From: Pseudomonas putida
GTDB lineage: Bacteria > Pseudomonadota > Gammaproteobacteria > Pseudomonadales > Pseudomonadaceae
NCBI RefSeq assembly: GCF_001941965.1
Contig: NZ_MKZO01000005.1
Span: 100,825 to 164,824, forward strand
Direction of reading: 5' to 3'
Length of the DNA: 64,000 bases
Positions 47,766 to 57,527 of this stretch are shown here, one piece after another. The stretch's first letter is position 1. Every line of letters starts with the position of its first letter. The notes under the pieces were generated by a model. That model had not been told where the DNA came from. It saw only the letters and a list, made by a program, of their open reading frames with translations, and searched no databases. The position numbers were made by a program, and so were the translations under genes.

Positions 47766-48806
47766 ATGACAGAACAAAGCCAGCAATTCGCCAGCGACAA
47801 CTACTCCGGCATCTGCCCGGAAGCCTGGGCCGCCATGGAAAAGGCCAACCAGGGTCACGAACGCGCCTACGGCGACGACCAGTGGACGGCTCGCGCCGCC
47901 GACCATTTCCGCCAGTTGTTCGAGACCGACTGCGAAGTGTTTTTCGCCTTCAACGGCACTGCGGCCAACTCCCTGGCCCTATCGTCCCTGTGCCAGAGCT
48001 ACCACAGCGTGATCTGTTCCGAGACCGCCCACGTCGAGACCGACGAATGCGGCGCGCCGGAATTCTTCTCCAACGGCTCCAAGCTGCTGACTGCGCGCAG
48101 CGAGAACGGCAAGCTGACCCCGGCCTCGATCCGCGAAGTGGCGCTCAAGCGCCAGGACATCCACTACCCCAAGCCGCGGGTGGTAACCATCACCCAGGCC
48201 ACCGAAGTCGGCAGCGTCTATCGCCCGGAAGAACTCAAGGCGATCAGCCAGACCTGCAAGGAACTGGGCCTTAACCTGCACATGGACGGCGCCCGCTTCA
48301 GCAACGCCTGCGCCTTCCTCGGCTGCACGCCGGCGGAGCTGACCTGGAAAGCCGGGATCGACGTGCTGTGCTTCGGCGGGACCAAGAACGGCATGGCGGT
48401 GGGTGAAGCGATCCTGTTCTTCAACCGCAAGCTGGCGGAAGACTTCGACTACCGCTGCAAGCAGGCCGGGCAACTGGCGTCGAAGATGCGCTTCCTGTCG
48501 GCGCCGTGGGTCGGCCTGCTGGAGAACGGCGCGTGGCTGCGTCATGGGCAGCATGCCAACCATTGCGCGCAGTTGCTGAGCGGGCTGGTGGCGGATGTGC
48601 CGGGGGTCGAGCTGATGTTCCCGGTGGAGGCCAACGGGGTGTTCCTGCAGATGCCGGAAGCGGCGCTGGAACAGTTGCGTAATAAAGGCTGGCGGTTCTA
48701 TACCTTCATTGGCAGTGGCGGGGCGCGGTTCATGTGTTCCTGGGATACCGAGGAGGCTCGGGTCAGGGAGCTGGCGGCGGATATCCGCGCTGTGATGGGG
48801 GCCTGA
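47766..48806 (+). CDS. ltaE: low-specificity L-threonine aldolase
   Basis: Starts at ATG 47766 (MTEQSQQFASDNYSG), 346 residues. A fold-type I PLP enzyme: FNGTAANSLALSSLCQSY, HMDGARFSNACAFLG and the PLP lysine in CFGGTKNGMAVGEAI. It cleaves threonine and allo-threonine to glycine and acetaldehyde, feeding the adjacent glycine/serine genes. It is divergent from glyA. Confidence 0.94.
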   Translation: MTEQSQQFASDNYSGICPEAWAAMEKANQGHERAYGDDQWTARAADHFRQLFETDCEVFFAFNGTAANSLALSSLCQSYHSVICSETAHVETDECGAPEFFSNGSKLLTARSENGKLTPASIREVALKRQDIHYPKPRVVTITQATEVGSVYRPEELKAISQTCKELGLNLHMDGARFSNACAFLGCTPAELTWKAGIDVLCFGGTKNGMAVGEAILFFNRKLAEDFDYRCKQAGQLASKMRFLSAPWVGLLENGAWLRHGQHANHCAQLLSGLVADVPGVELMFPVEANGVFLQMPEAALEQLRNKGWRFYTFIGSGGARFMCSWDTEEARVRELAADIRAVMGA

Positions 48807-48807
48807 G

Positions 48808-48893
48808 GGCCTCATCGCTGGCAACGCCAGCTCCCACAAGGTTCGGCGGTGTACGCGATACCTGTGGGAGCCGGCGTTGCCGGCGATGGGTCC
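48808..48893. repeat. diverged REP inverted pair after ltaE
   Basis: A variant with GGCAACGCC and GGCGTTGCC in place of GGCAAGCC and GGCTTGCC: both arms carry the compensating change, so the hairpin is kept while the sequence differs from the common REP. Confidence 0.8.
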
Positions 48894-48902
48894 AGCGCAG
48901 AT

Positions 48903-50840
48903 CTAGAGCCGGAAACCTCCCATCTGCCTGGCCAGATCATCCGCCAACCGCTGCAACGCCTCGCAATCCTGCCGACACGCCTGCACCTCCGCCGCATTCT
49001 GCCGAGCCAGCTCGGAAATCCCCTGCACATTGCGGTTGATCTCCTCGGTCACCGCCGACTGCTCCTCGGTCGCCGTAGCCACCTGCAGGTTCATGTCGCT
49101 GATGCGCTCGACCTGCCCGGTAATGGTGGTCAGTGATTCGCCGGTCAACTGACTGGACTCCACCCCCGTCCCCGTCGCCGCCTGTCCGGCATGCATCGAA
49201 TCCACCGCCGTACCCGTGCCCTGCTTCAGGCGCTGGATCATCTGCTGGATCTCACCGGTGGAAATCTGCGTGCGCTGCGCCAGGGTCCGTACTTCATCCG
49301 CGACCACGGCAAAGCCCCGGCCCATCTCCCCGGCCCGTGCCGCTTCGATCGCGGCGTTCAGCGCCAGCAGGTTGGTCTGCTCGGAAATGCTGCGGATCAC
49401 CGCCAGCACCTTGTCGATCGAGGCCACTTCCTCGGCCAGTTGGCTGACCGCCTCGGCCGCCGTGCCGATCTCGCCGGACATGCCTTCGATATGGGCAATC
49501 GAGCGCTGTACCACGTTGCGTGCCTGCAAGGCTTCGTTGCGCGCGGTCTGCGAAGCATGCGCGGCTTCGCCCGCATTCTGGGCAATCTCCTGCACGGTCA
49601 GCCCCATCTGGTGCACGGCGGTAGCGACCATCTCGGTCATTTCCTGCTGTTGCGATGAGCGATCAGCGGTGCTGACCACCACATGGATCACCTGCCCCAC
49701 CGCCTTGCGCAGTTGCTCGCTGGTGCGCAGCACTTCGCCGATCAGGTTGCGCTGGCTGTCGAGGAAGCGGTTGAAGCCCCGGGCCAGGTCGCCCAGTTCG
49801 TCGCGGCGGCCTTCATCGAGGCGGTGGCTGAGGTCGCCGCCGCCGTCACCGATAGCACTCAAGGCCGCAGTGACCTGGCGCAGCGGACGCACGATGCCCC
49901 GCGCCAGCAGCACCACCAGCAGCAACGACAGCAGGGCCACGGCGGCGCCGGTCAGGCTGGTCAGCCACACGGTTTCCTTCACCTGCGCATAGATCTGCGC
50001 TTCCGGCACTTCCGCCACCAGCCGCCAGTTGACGTCGCGCAGCGGCAGGCTCAGGGCCAGCCAGGTTTCGCCATCACGCTCGAAGCGCACATTCTCGAAG
50101 CCCTCGTGGTTGAGCAGGATGGTCTGCGCCGCCGCCTCGCCGATCTGCTCGGCCAGTTGCCGCTTGCCGCCGTGTTCAGTCTGCGGATGGACCTGGATCA
50201 GCCCATCGTTGCGCACCAGCATCACCCGCCCGCGCTCGCCGAAGCTGAAGTTGTGGATCAGTTCGGACATCTCGGTCATGCGCAGGCCCAGCCCGCCGAC
50301 ACCCACCAGCTTGCCGTCCTTCTCCACCCGGTAGTCGATGAACAGCGCCAGCTCGCCGGTGCTGGTGTCGGTATCGATGTTGAGCATGCGCGGGTCGCCG
50401 CTGTCGACGAAGCCGTAGAACCACTTGTCCACAGGGTTGCTGCGGCTGAGGGTACGATCCAGACCCTTCTCGTTGTAGTAGTGGTTGCTCAGGGTCGAGG
50501 CGTACACCGAGGTGAAGGCCTTGTTGTTCCTGCGCATGGTCTCCAGGTACTCGACCACCGCCGGAGCCTGGGCCGGGTCTTCGCCGGCGGCCAGCCAGTC
50601 GCGCAGCATGGGGTTGTAGGCGATATCGGCAGCGGCCACCAGCGGCCGCGTGAGCATGCGGTCGATGTCGTTACGAATCGCCTCAATGCTGGCCGGCAGC
50701 GCCGTGTCCACCAGGTAACGCTCGGTCAGGCGATTGACCGCCACGGAATAGATCCCGACCACGATCAGAATGCTCACCAGCAGGGCTGCGCCCATGCTTG
50801 CAATCAATTGCCATTGGATACTGCGCCGCCAGAAGTGCAT
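48903..50840 (-). CDS. methyl-accepting chemotaxis protein with dCache sensor (McpH-like)
   Basis: The ATG at 50840 ([17 protein letters not shown]), with GAGGGA upstream, gives 645 residues. TM1 about 12-32, a periplasmic dCache domain about 33-285 with [15 protein letters not shown] and [14 protein letters not shown]2 about 288-308, HAMP, and the signalling hairpin [20 protein letters not shown] near residue 485. The dCache motif has Lys where amino-acid sensors usually have Arg before WFY. In P. putida the chemoreceptor gene next to this locus encodes McpH (purine sensor); orthology is inferred from position only. Confidence 0.9.
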   Translation of the reverse strand: MHFWRRSIQWQLIASMGAALLVSILIVVGIYSVAVNRLTERYLVDTALPASIEAIRNDIDRMLTRPLVAAADIAYNPMLRDWLAAGEDPAQAPAVVEYLETMRRNNKAFTSVYASTLSNHYYNEKGLDRTLSRSNPVDKWFYGFVDSGDPRMLNIDTDTSTGELALFIDYRVEKDGKLVGVGGLGLRMTEMSELIHNFSFGERGRVMLVRNDGLIQVHPQTEHGGKRQLAEQIGEAAAQTILLNHEGFENVRFERDGETWLALSLPLRDVNWRLVAEVPEAQIYAQVKETVWLTSLTGAAVALLSLLLVVLLARGIVRPLRQVTAALSAIGDGGGDLSHRLDEGRRDELGDLARGFNRFLDSQRNLIGEVLRTSEQLRKAVGQVIHVVVSTADRSSQQQEMTEMVATAVHQMGLTVQEIAQNAGEAAHASQTARNEALQARNVVQRSIAHIEGMSGEIGTAAEAVSQLAEEVASIDKVLAVIRSISEQTNLLALNAAIEAARAGEMGRGFAVVADEVRTLAQRTQISTGEIQQMIQRLKQGTGTAVDSMHAGQAATGTGVESSQLTGESLTTITGQVERISDMNLQVATATEEQSAVTEEINRNVQGISELARQNAAEVQACRQDCEALQRLADDLARQMGGFRL

Positions 50841-50983
50841 GGGTGTCCCTCGAGGAAATAAAAACCTGTACTGCAAATGACAGGCCAATTGTATACAACA
50901 GAGGTATACGATATTTCCAGACGGGCACCCCAATATCCCTGACAAAAAGTAGGGTCGGTGAGAAAAAGTCGGGGATCACTCAG

Positions 50984-51017
50984 AACCTGTGGGAGCTGGC
51001 TTGCCAGCGATGAGGCC
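50984..51017 (-). repeat. single REP unit
   Basis: One unpaired REP unit (CTGTGGGAGCTGGCTTGCC then AGCGATGAGGCC) between zapA and the chemoreceptor start. No inverted partner lies within 200 bases. Confidence 0.8.
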
Positions 51018-51044
51018 GGTACAGCCCCCACAAGCAGTGGGAAA

Positions 51045-51347
51045 TCAGGCGTTTTCGATCGCCTGGGAAATTGCTTCGACCGTGGCGCTGACTTGCTCTT
51101 GATAACGGTCGAGGGTCTGCTGGTGCGCCTGCTGCAGCGCGATCTGCTGCGAACACAGGTTCAGGGCCGCGAGAACCAGCAATTTGTCGCCGATCAACGA
51201 AGGGTAGCTGCGCTTGGTGTCGGCCAGGGACGCCTTGAGCATCCGCACCGCTTCAGCCAGCACCTTCTCCTGACCCTCCGGGGCCTTGATCGAATAGTCG
51301 TTGCCCATGATCGAGACGACATTGATCGACTGCCCGGTCTCGTTCAT
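51045..51347 (-). CDS. zapA: cell division protein ZapA
   Basis: A 100-residue protein: an N-terminal globular part (INVVSIMGNDYSIKAPEGQEKVLAEAVRMLKASL) followed by a long helical coiled coil (LLVLAALNLCSQQIALQQAHQQTLDRYQEQV). This is ZapA, which bundles FtsZ filaments at the division site. It overlaps the stop of the upstream TIGR02449 gene by four bases. In other pseudomonads, from memory, the 6S RNA gene follows zapA; here a REP unit and a chemoreceptor gene follow. Confidence 0.92.
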   Translation of the reverse strand: MNETGQSINVVSIMGNDYSIKAPEGQEKVLAEAVRMLKASLADTKRSYPSLIGDKLLVLAALNLCSQQIALQQAHQQTLDRYQEQVSATVEAISQAIENA

Positions 51348-51571
51348 GCGCTAACGGTACCGCTGGCACGCTCGATCAGGGCCTGGATACGGGCGTTGGT
51401 GGCACCGTATTTCTCTTCCTGTTCCATCAGGCTCAGTTGCAGGCTTTCGTTCTCGTCCTTGGCCTGGGCCAGTTCGTTGTCCAGTTGCGCATTGCGCTCG
51501 GCCAGTTGCTGATTCTTCTGCAGCAGTTCGCCGACCAGTTGTTCCAGTTGACTCAGGGTGTTGTCCAGCAT
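51344..51571 (-). CDS. TIGR02449 family coiled-coil protein
   Basis: The ATG at 51571 (MLDNTLSQLEQLVGELLQKNQ) has GGAG nine bases upstream; an ATG three codons earlier touches the ribosome binding site and is unlikely. The 75-residue product is almost wholly heptad-repeat coiled coil (QQLAERNAQLDNELAQAKDE). The family travels with zapA and is thought to act in cell division, perhaps like ZapB; that role is inferred. It overlaps zapA (ATGA). Confidence 0.88.
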   Translation of the reverse strand: MLDNTLSQLEQLVGELLQKNQQLAERNAQLDNELAQAKDENESLQLSLMEQEEKYGATNARIQALIERASGTVSA

Positions 51572-51766
51572 GGTGACCATCTCCAGGGAGGGGTAAATCG
51601 GGGGCGCACACGATAAAGAAAACGTGCCCGACCCGCCAGAAATATCGGGGCCAGAGCCCCGCGCTGGTGCACATTGACCTGACATGGGTCACTCGGTTCC
51701 GCCCTTCGGTCGGAGAAAAGTCGATCAACGGCCCAGGATTTTGTCCGACAAACACTCAAGTCCGCC

Positions 51767-51785
51767 TGCCTATGACCGATAGGCA
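51767..51785. promoter_or_regulatory. palindrome upstream of the second chemoreceptor gene
   Basis: TGCCTAT-GACCG-ATAGGCA, a perfect 7-bp inverted repeat, 58 bases before the start codon at 51843. It could be an operator or leader hairpin; the binding protein is unknown. Confidence 0.4.
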
Positions 51786-51842
51786 ATGCAGCACTAATAA
51801 CTTGCGCATGGATCGCGTTCCTTTCTGAGCCGGATACGACCC

Positions 51843-53468
51843 ATGTCCCTACGCAATATGAATATCGCCCCGCGTGCACTGCTGGGGTTCGCCTTGATCG
51901 GTGCGCTGATGCTGGCCCTGGGCGTCTTCGCCCTGACCCAGATGAGCAAGATCCGTGATGCCGGCGAGTCCATCGAGCAGGTCACGGTGCCAAGCATCAA
52001 GGCCCTCGACCAGATCAACCTGCTGACCCTGCGCCTGCGTACCCTGTCCTACCGCCTGATGATCAATCGCGAGCCGGACGTGGTGCAGAACAGCTACACC
52101 CAGTTGAACGAGCGTAACGCGCAGATCGATGTGGCGCGCAAGGTCTACGAACCGCTGATCGCCGCCGATGAAGAACGGGCACTGTACAACCAGTTCGTCC
52201 AGGTCCTCGGCCAGTACCGCCAGCAGGAGGCGCGCCTGGTCCAGCTGTCCCAGGCCAATGACCTGCCGGCGATCCGCGAGATGATCAACCGTGACCTGCT
52301 GCAGACCATGGACCAGATCACCAGCGCCATGGACAAACTGGTCAAGATCAACACCGAGCAGACCCGCGACATCAACCTGGCCGCCGCCGACCAGTACTCC
52401 ACCGCCTTTACCCTGGTCATCATCCTGCTGGTGGCGGCCACGGTGCTGACCTTCCTCTGCGCCATCGTCCTGACCCGCAGCATCGTCAAGCCGATGAACG
52501 AGGTGCTCGGTGTGGCCGAGCAGATCGCCAGCGGCAACCTGACCCACAGCATCCGCCCGGAAGGCAACGACGAAGCCACCCGCCTGCAACAGGCCATCGC
52601 CACCATGCAGGAGCAACTGCGCGACACCCTGCAGCAGATTTCCGGCTCCGCCACCCAGCTGGCTTCGGCTGCCGAGGAACTGAACAGCGTCACTGACGAA
52701 AGTGCCCGTGGCCTGCAGCAGCAGAACAACGAAATCCAGCAGGCGGCCACGGCGGTCACCGAGATGACCAGCGCGGTGGAAGAAGTCGCGCGCAACGCGG
52801 TCAGCACCTCCGAAGCCTCCGCAGAAGCAACCCGCTCGGCCACTGACGGCCGCGACCTGGTGCTGGAGACCGTCAGCGCCATCGAACGCATGAGCACCGA
52901 TGTGCAGAGCACGTCCGTGCTGGTCGGCAACCTGGCCGAGCAGTCGCGGGATATCGGCAAGGTGCTGGACGTAATCCGTGGTCTGGCCGACCAGACCAAC
53001 CTGCTGGCCCTCAACGCGGCGATCGAAGCGGCGCGGGCCGGCGAGGCCGGGCGTGGTTTCGCCGTGGTGGCGGATGAAGTGCGGGCCCTGGCGCACCGCA
53101 CCCAGCAGTCCACTCAGGAAATCGAGCGCATGGTCAGCAGCATCCAGGGCGGCACGGAACAGGCGGTCAGTTCGATGCGCAACAGCACCGAGCGCGCCGA
53201 ATCGACCCTGAATATCGCCCGGGGTGCCGGCAGTGCGCTGGATACCATCACCGGGGCGGTGGCGCAGATCAACGAACGCAACCTGGTGATCGCCAGCGCC
53301 GCCGAAGAGCAGGCCCAGGTCGCGCGGGAAGTGGACCGCAACCTGGTGAATATCAATGACCTGTCGGTGCAGTCGGCGACCGGTGCTCATCAGACCAGTG
53401 CGGCCAGTGCCGAGCTGTCGCGGCTGGCGGTGGACCTGAATAACCTGGTGGGGCGGTTCAGGGTCTGA
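51843..53468 (+). CDS. methyl-accepting chemotaxis protein with four-helix-bundle sensor
   Basis: A 541-residue chemoreceptor. TM1 about 10-33 ([20 protein letters not shown]), a helical periplasmic domain of about 150 residues (4HB_MCP type, with [24 protein letters not shown]), TM2 about 188-212, HAMP ([22 protein letters not shown]), and the signalling tip [39 protein letters not shown] near residue 381. No C-terminal CheR-docking pentapeptide is seen (ends VGRFRV). Ligand unknown. Divergent from the zapA pair and on the opposite strand to the first chemoreceptor. Confidence 0.92.
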   Translation: MSLRNMNIAPRALLGFALIGALMLALGVFALTQMSKIRDAGESIEQVTVPSIKALDQINLLTLRLRTLSYRLMINREPDVVQNSYTQLNERNAQIDVARKVYEPLIAADEERALYNQFVQVLGQYRQQEARLVQLSQANDLPAIREMINRDLLQTMDQITSAMDKLVKINTEQTRDINLAAADQYSTAFTLVIILLVAATVLTFLCAIVLTRSIVKPMNEVLGVAEQIASGNLTHSIRPEGNDEATRLQQAIATMQEQLRDTLQQISGSATQLASAAEELNSVTDESARGLQQQNNEIQQAATAVTEMTSAVEEVARNAVSTSEASAEATRSATDGRDLVLETVSAIERMSTDVQSTSVLVGNLAEQSRDIGKVLDVIRGLADQTNLLALNAAIEAARAGEAGRGFAVVADEVRALAHRTQQSTQEIERMVSSIQGGTEQAVSSMRNSTERAESTLNIARGAGSALDTITGAVAQINERNLVIASAAEEQAQVAREVDRNLVNINDLSVQSATGAHQTSAASAELSRLAVDLNNLVGRFRV

Positions 53469-53487
53469 GACCTGCTTCGTCTGTCAG

Positions 53488-53571
53488 GCCCCTATCGCTG
53501 GCAAGCCAGCTCCCACAGTGACCGCGTGCACCACCGGACCTGTGGGAGCTGGCTTTCCAGCGATGAGGCCA
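53488..53571. repeat. REP inverted pair after the second chemoreceptor
   Basis: Converging REP units; the right arm has one mismatch (GGCTTTCCAG). The start of a 331-bp gap that also holds a C-rich tract. Confidence 0.85.
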
Positions 53572-53579
53572 TCAAAATC

Positions 53580-53799
53580 GACAGAGACACCAAGAATTCA
53601 CCACACAATCCAGCATCCACACAGCCCCACCTACACCCCCACAAAACCAATTCCTACAAATCCTCGGAAAATCCCCAGGAAACCCCTGATTCCCCGGTAA
53701 TCCCCCGCCTTTTCCCCTGCACGTTTTGAATCATTTCCCTCCGGTAAACCTCCCCGGCTTCCCCTACCCTCGCGCCCTCGAAACTCCCTTGAGGCCGCC
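53580..53799. other. C-rich, G-poor intergenic tract
   Basis: A plus-strand run very poor in G and rich in C and A, with five runs of four or more C at 53673, 53683, 53692, 53702 and 53714. As RNA it would resemble a Rho-utilisation site; the complementary strand fits a four-tetrad G-quadruplex pattern. Confidence 0.5.
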
Positions 53800-54635
53800 A
53801 TGTCCGCCCCGCCCCGCCAGAGCGCCGCGTTCTGGTTCACCAGCAACTTCCTGCCCGGTCCGCTTGCCATCGGCTTCGTCGGTCCGTTGCAAGGCCTAGG
53901 CTTCTGGCTATCACTGCTGGCGATCATCCCCGGCGTCTTGCTCGGCAGCCTGGTCGCCCGGCGCCAACGCGCGTTCCTCGGCACAGCCGTGTTGCTGCCC
54001 CTGGCCCTGATCCTGCACACGCTGCATCTGCAAATCCTCACGCGCATGGCCCTCCACCTGCTGCCCGGGTCGCCCGGTCACTGGCTGGCGCTGGCGTTGC
54101 TGCTGAGCGCGGTGCTGGCGCTGCTCGGTCCGCCCTTGCTGCATCGCGCCCAAGTGCTGCTGGCACCACTGCTGGCGCTGGTCCTGGGCCTGCTGGGTTT
54201 CGCCGCGCCGCTGTTGCTGGAGGCCGATACCGCGCCGCGTCAGGCGGACTTCTCCTGGTCGGCCTTCGTCGCCCTGGCGCTGCTCGCCGCACTCTGGCAA
54301 AGCCTCCTGCCCGCCCTGGTCAGCCAGGGGCCGGCGCACTACCTGGGCCTGAGCCTGCCGGCCCTCGGCCTGATGAGCCTCGGCGCGCTGATGGCTTCGG
54401 CCATTCCGGCGGTGGACACCGTGCTCAGCCTGCGCCTGCTGGGCGAGCGCTTCATCCCGGGGCTGGGCAACCTCACCCTGGCATTGCTGGCGCTGGCCAT
54501 GCTCGGTTCGATGGCGACCCAGGGCCGTGCACTGTTCACCGCCCTCGCCACCCGGCCCAGAAAGACAAAGCCCGCGTGCTGCTGCTCGCGGGCTTCGTGA
54601 TGTCGCTGCTGGTGACCTGGGTCCCGATGTACTGA
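53800..54635 (+). CDS. multi-pass membrane protein with a likely 1-base frameshift near its end
   Basis: From ATG 53800, GAGG five bases upstream. The uninterrupted frame ends at 54600 (266 residues, about seven or eight hydrophobic helices) with an implausible tail TRPRKTKPACCCSRAS. In the frame starting at 54555 the next 26 codons read AQKDKARVLLLAGFVMSLLV then TWVPMY and stop at 54635: a good final transmembrane helix. One extra G in the CCCGG run near 54553 would join the two. I do not recognise the family; the N-terminus FWFTSNFLPGPLAIGFVGPL has no motif I can place. It converges on gbcB with a three-base gap. Confidence 0.7.
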
Positions 54636-54638
54636 TCC

Positions 54639-55742
54639 TCAGTATTCGATGCGCACATCCCCTTTCGGCACGCTGCAGCAGGACAGGATGTAACCCTCGG
54701 CGACATCCTCGTCGGTGATCCCGCCGTTGTGCTCCATCTCCACCTCACCACCCAGCTTGAGCACCTTGCAGGTGCCGCAGATGCCCATGCCGCAGGCCTT
54801 GGGAATCATCAGGCCGACTTTCGCGGCGGCGGCATGAACCGTCTCGCCGGGAGCGATGCGGCTGCTCTTGCCGGTAGCGGTGAATTCCACCAGGTGCATG
54901 TCGCCGACGGTGATCTCTTCCGCCGCTTCCGCTGCCTGCTCGGCGTGCTCCACCGCATCGGCCTTGGCCTCTGGCGGGGTCGCGCCGAAGGATTCCTCGT
55001 GGTAGCGGCTCATGTCGTAGCCGGCGCCTTCGAGCAGGCGCTTGACCGCGGTCATGTACGGGGTCGGGCCGCAGCAGAAGATCTCGCGCTCCATGAAGTC
55101 CGGCGCCATCAGCTCCAGCAGCTTGTGGTTCAGGTAGCCGCGGTAGCCGGCCCAGGGCTCGCCGAGGCCATGCTTCTCGCAAATGATGTGCAGGCTGAAG
55201 TTGGGGATCCGCGAGGCCATGTGCTCCAGCTCGCGGTGGTAGATGATGTCCTTCGGCGAGCGGGCGCTGTGCACGAAGACCATGTCGACGTTGGCGTTGG
55301 TGTCGTAGAACCAGCGGGCCATGGACATCACCGGGGTGATGCCGACGCCGCCGCTCAGGTACAGCGCCTTCGGGCTGGGGAAGTCGATGGCGTTGAACAG
55401 CCCCACCGGCCCGTGCACCGCCAGTTCCTGGCCTTCGTGCAGGGTGTCGTGCAGGTAGTTGGAGACCTTGCCGCCCGGCACGCGCTTGATGGTCACCGAG
55501 AAGCTGTAGGGCACCGACGGCGAGCTGGAGATGGTGTACGAACGCATCACCGGCTGGCCTTCGATTTCCAGCTCCAGGGTGACGAACTGACCCGGCTTGA
55601 AGAAGAACATGATCGGCTGGTCGGCCATGAAGCAGAAGGTGCGCACGTCCCAGGTTTCCTGGATGACCTTGACGCAGCGCACGATATGGCGACCGTTGGC
55701 CCAGGTCTGGGTGGTTACCGGATTCAGAAAGGTATTGGACAT
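54639..55742 (-). CDS. gbcB: glycine betaine demethylase, reductase subunit GbcB
   Basis: The ATG at 55742 (MSNTFLNPVTTQTWANG), with GGAG nine bases upstream, gives 367 residues. A flavin-binding domain (RSYTISSSPS, about residue 68), an NAD domain (LYLSGGVGITPVMSMARWF; CCGPTPYM), and a C-terminal plant-type 2Fe-2S ferredoxin (CGMGICGTCKVL plus SCC). It passes electrons from NAD(P)H to the Rieske oxygenase GbcA. Divergent from gbcA. Confidence 0.95.
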   Translation of the reverse strand: MSNTFLNPVTTQTWANGRHIVRCVKVIQETWDVRTFCFMADQPIMFFFKPGQFVTLELEIEGQPVMRSYTISSSPSVPYSFSVTIKRVPGGKVSNYLHDTLHEGQELAVHGPVGLFNAIDFPSPKALYLSGGVGITPVMSMARWFYDTNANVDMVFVHSARSPKDIIYHRELEHMASRIPNFSLHIICEKHGLGEPWAGYRGYLNHKLLELMAPDFMEREIFCCGPTPYMTAVKRLLEGAGYDMSRYHEESFGATPPEAKADAVEHAEQAAEAAEEITVGDMHLVEFTATGKSSRIAPGETVHAAAAKVGLMIPKACGMGICGTCKVLKLGGEVEMEHNGGITDEDVAEGYILSCCSVPKGDVRIEY

Positions 55743-56025
55743 TGTTATTCGCTCCACGGCCAACGGCGGCTTGATGGACACGATAATGCTCGGGGAACGA
55801 CCGCCTCACTTACCCATTCACGACATCGGCGTGCTTATCGCGACCAGCCCCTGACGGCAAGGGCTGGGAGGTCGGAAACGGATTCGATCATGTCGCCCAT
55901 GGATACGGTTCGTGTCGCCGGCAATCGCACACTCCGTCGCAAATGATCCCTGCACAAATGCCTTGCGACGCATAACAACGATTAGCCACTTTCGCCGGCC
56001 CCTTGAGGCCATGAGGACACGCACG
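55743..56025. promoter_or_regulatory. gbcB/gbcA divergent promoter region
   Basis: A 283-bp gap. CGACCAGCCC (55841-55850) is mirrored by GGGCTGG (55861-55867) and GGTCG (55870-55874), an interrupted inverted repeat that could bind the betaine-responsive AraC-type activator GbdR, which is known to control gbcA and gbcB in P. aeruginosa. The site assignment is a guess from symmetry. Confidence 0.35.
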
Positions 56026-57312
56026 ATGGACGTCACCACCCTGAGCCTGGACGATCCGCTGGAACCAGCACGCAAGGCCACCGCCGAAATGCTGCAGACC
56101 CGCGAGCGCACCTATTCGCTGCCGCAACCCTTCTACACCGACGAGCGTCTGTTCCAGATCGACATGCAGGAGATCTTCCACAAGGAATGGCTGATCGCCG
56201 GCATGACCTGCGAGATCCCGGCCAAGGGCAACTTCCTCACCCTGGAAATCGGCAAGAACCCGATCATGGTGGTGCGCGGCGCCGAGGGCCAGGTGCATGC
56301 CTTCCACAACGTGTGCCGCCACCGCGGCTCGCGCCTGTGCACCAGCGACAAGGGCAAGGTGGCCAAGCTGGTCTGCCCGTACCACCAGTGGACCTACGAG
56401 CTGGACGGCCGCCTGCTGTTCGCCGGCACCGAGATGGGTGCCGACTTCGACATGAAGCAATACGGCCTGAAACCGGTGCACTGCAAGGTCGCCGGCGGCT
56501 ACATCTTCATCAGCCTGGCGCAGAACCCGCCGGCCATCGACGAGTTCCTCGCCACCCTGGCGCACTACATGGAACCGTACGACATGGAGAACACCAAGGT
56601 GGCCGTGCAGACCACCCTGATGGAGAAGGCCAACTGGAAGCTGGTCCTGGAAAACAACCGCGAGTGCTACCACTGCAGCGGTTCGCACCCGGAGCTGCTC
56701 AACACCCTGCTGGAGTGGGACGACACCAACGACCCGCGCGCGACCCAGTCGTTCAAGGACCACGTCGCCGCCTCCGCCGCCGCCTGGGAAGCCGAGAAGA
56801 TCCCGTACCTGCACAAGAGCCACGGCCTGCGTAACCGCATCGTGCGCATGCCACTGCTCAAGGGCACCGTGTCCATGACCATGGACGGCAAGCAGGCCTG
56901 CAACAAGCTGATGGGGCGGATCCAGAACCCCGACCTCGGCTCGATGCGCATCCTCCATCTGCCGCACTCGTGGAACCACTGCATGGGCGATCACATGATC
57001 GTCTTCACCGTCTGGCCGATCAGTGCCCAGGAAACCAAGGTCACCACCAAATGGCTGGTGCACAAGGACGCCGTGGAAGGCGTGGACTACGACCCGCAGC
57101 GCATGCGCGAAGTGTGGGACGCCACCAACGACCAGGACCGTCGCCTGGCCGAGGAAAACCAGCGTGGCATCAACTCCACCGCGTACCAGCCAGGCCCGTA
57201 CTCGAAAACCTACGAGTTCGGCGTGGTCAACTTCATCGACTGGTACAGCCAGCGCGTGCTGAACAACCTGGGGGCGGAGCCGGCGCCTTATCTGAAGGAT
57301 GTTTCGGTGTAA
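56026..57312 (+). CDS. gbcA: glycine betaine demethylase, Rieske oxygenase subunit GbcA
   Basis: The ATG at 56026 (MDVTTLSLDDPLEPARKA) follows GAGGA by eight bases and gives 428 residues; an ATG five codons earlier is too close to its GAGG. The Rieske cluster motif is CRHRGSRLC (Cys96, His98) and CPYHQWTY (Cys117, His120). The mononuclear-iron region includes ENNRECYHCSGSHPELL with Glu/His ligands. It removes one methyl of glycine betaine as formaldehyde, giving dimethylglycine. Confidence 0.95.
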   Translation: MDVTTLSLDDPLEPARKATAEMLQTRERTYSLPQPFYTDERLFQIDMQEIFHKEWLIAGMTCEIPAKGNFLTLEIGKNPIMVVRGAEGQVHAFHNVCRHRGSRLCTSDKGKVAKLVCPYHQWTYELDGRLLFAGTEMGADFDMKQYGLKPVHCKVAGGYIFISLAQNPPAIDEFLATLAHYMEPYDMENTKVAVQTTLMEKANWKLVLENNRECYHCSGSHPELLNTLLEWDDTNDPRATQSFKDHVAASAAAWEAEKIPYLHKSHGLRNRIVRMPLLKGTVSMTMDGKQACNKLMGRIQNPDLGSMRILHLPHSWNHCMGDHMIVFTVWPISAQETKVTTKWLVHKDAVEGVDYDPQRMREVWDATNDQDRRLAEENQRGINSTAYQPGPYSKTYEFGVVNFIDWYSQRVLNNLGAEPAPYLKDVSV

Positions 57313-57333
57313 CCAGGTCGCTCCGCGGCAAGC

Positions 57334-57355
57334 GCCGGGCCCAAGCGGGCCCGGC
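57334..57355 (+). terminator. hairpin after gbcA
   Basis: GCCGGGCCC-AAGC-GGGCCCGGC: perfect 9-bp stem with a four-base loop, 22 bases after the gbcA stop. No T-run follows. Confidence 0.55.
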
Positions 57356-57527
57356 TCGGCTACTGCCGAATCGAGGACCGCGACTGCCGTGTCCATGCTC
57401 AGCATCCATACCGAGGTGTTGCATTGCTGGATGTCCCTGTAGGTGAATGTGTAGCCACCACGCTAATCCAGTCGTCGGCACAGCGAAACTGACAGAAATG
57501 CCAGGTCAGCGGTGCGCTGCATCCAGA

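Noticed and set aside
50841..51044. 6S RNA gene expected after zapA
   Set aside because: The gap is only about 200 bp and contains a REP unit; I see nothing resembling the conserved 6S structure.
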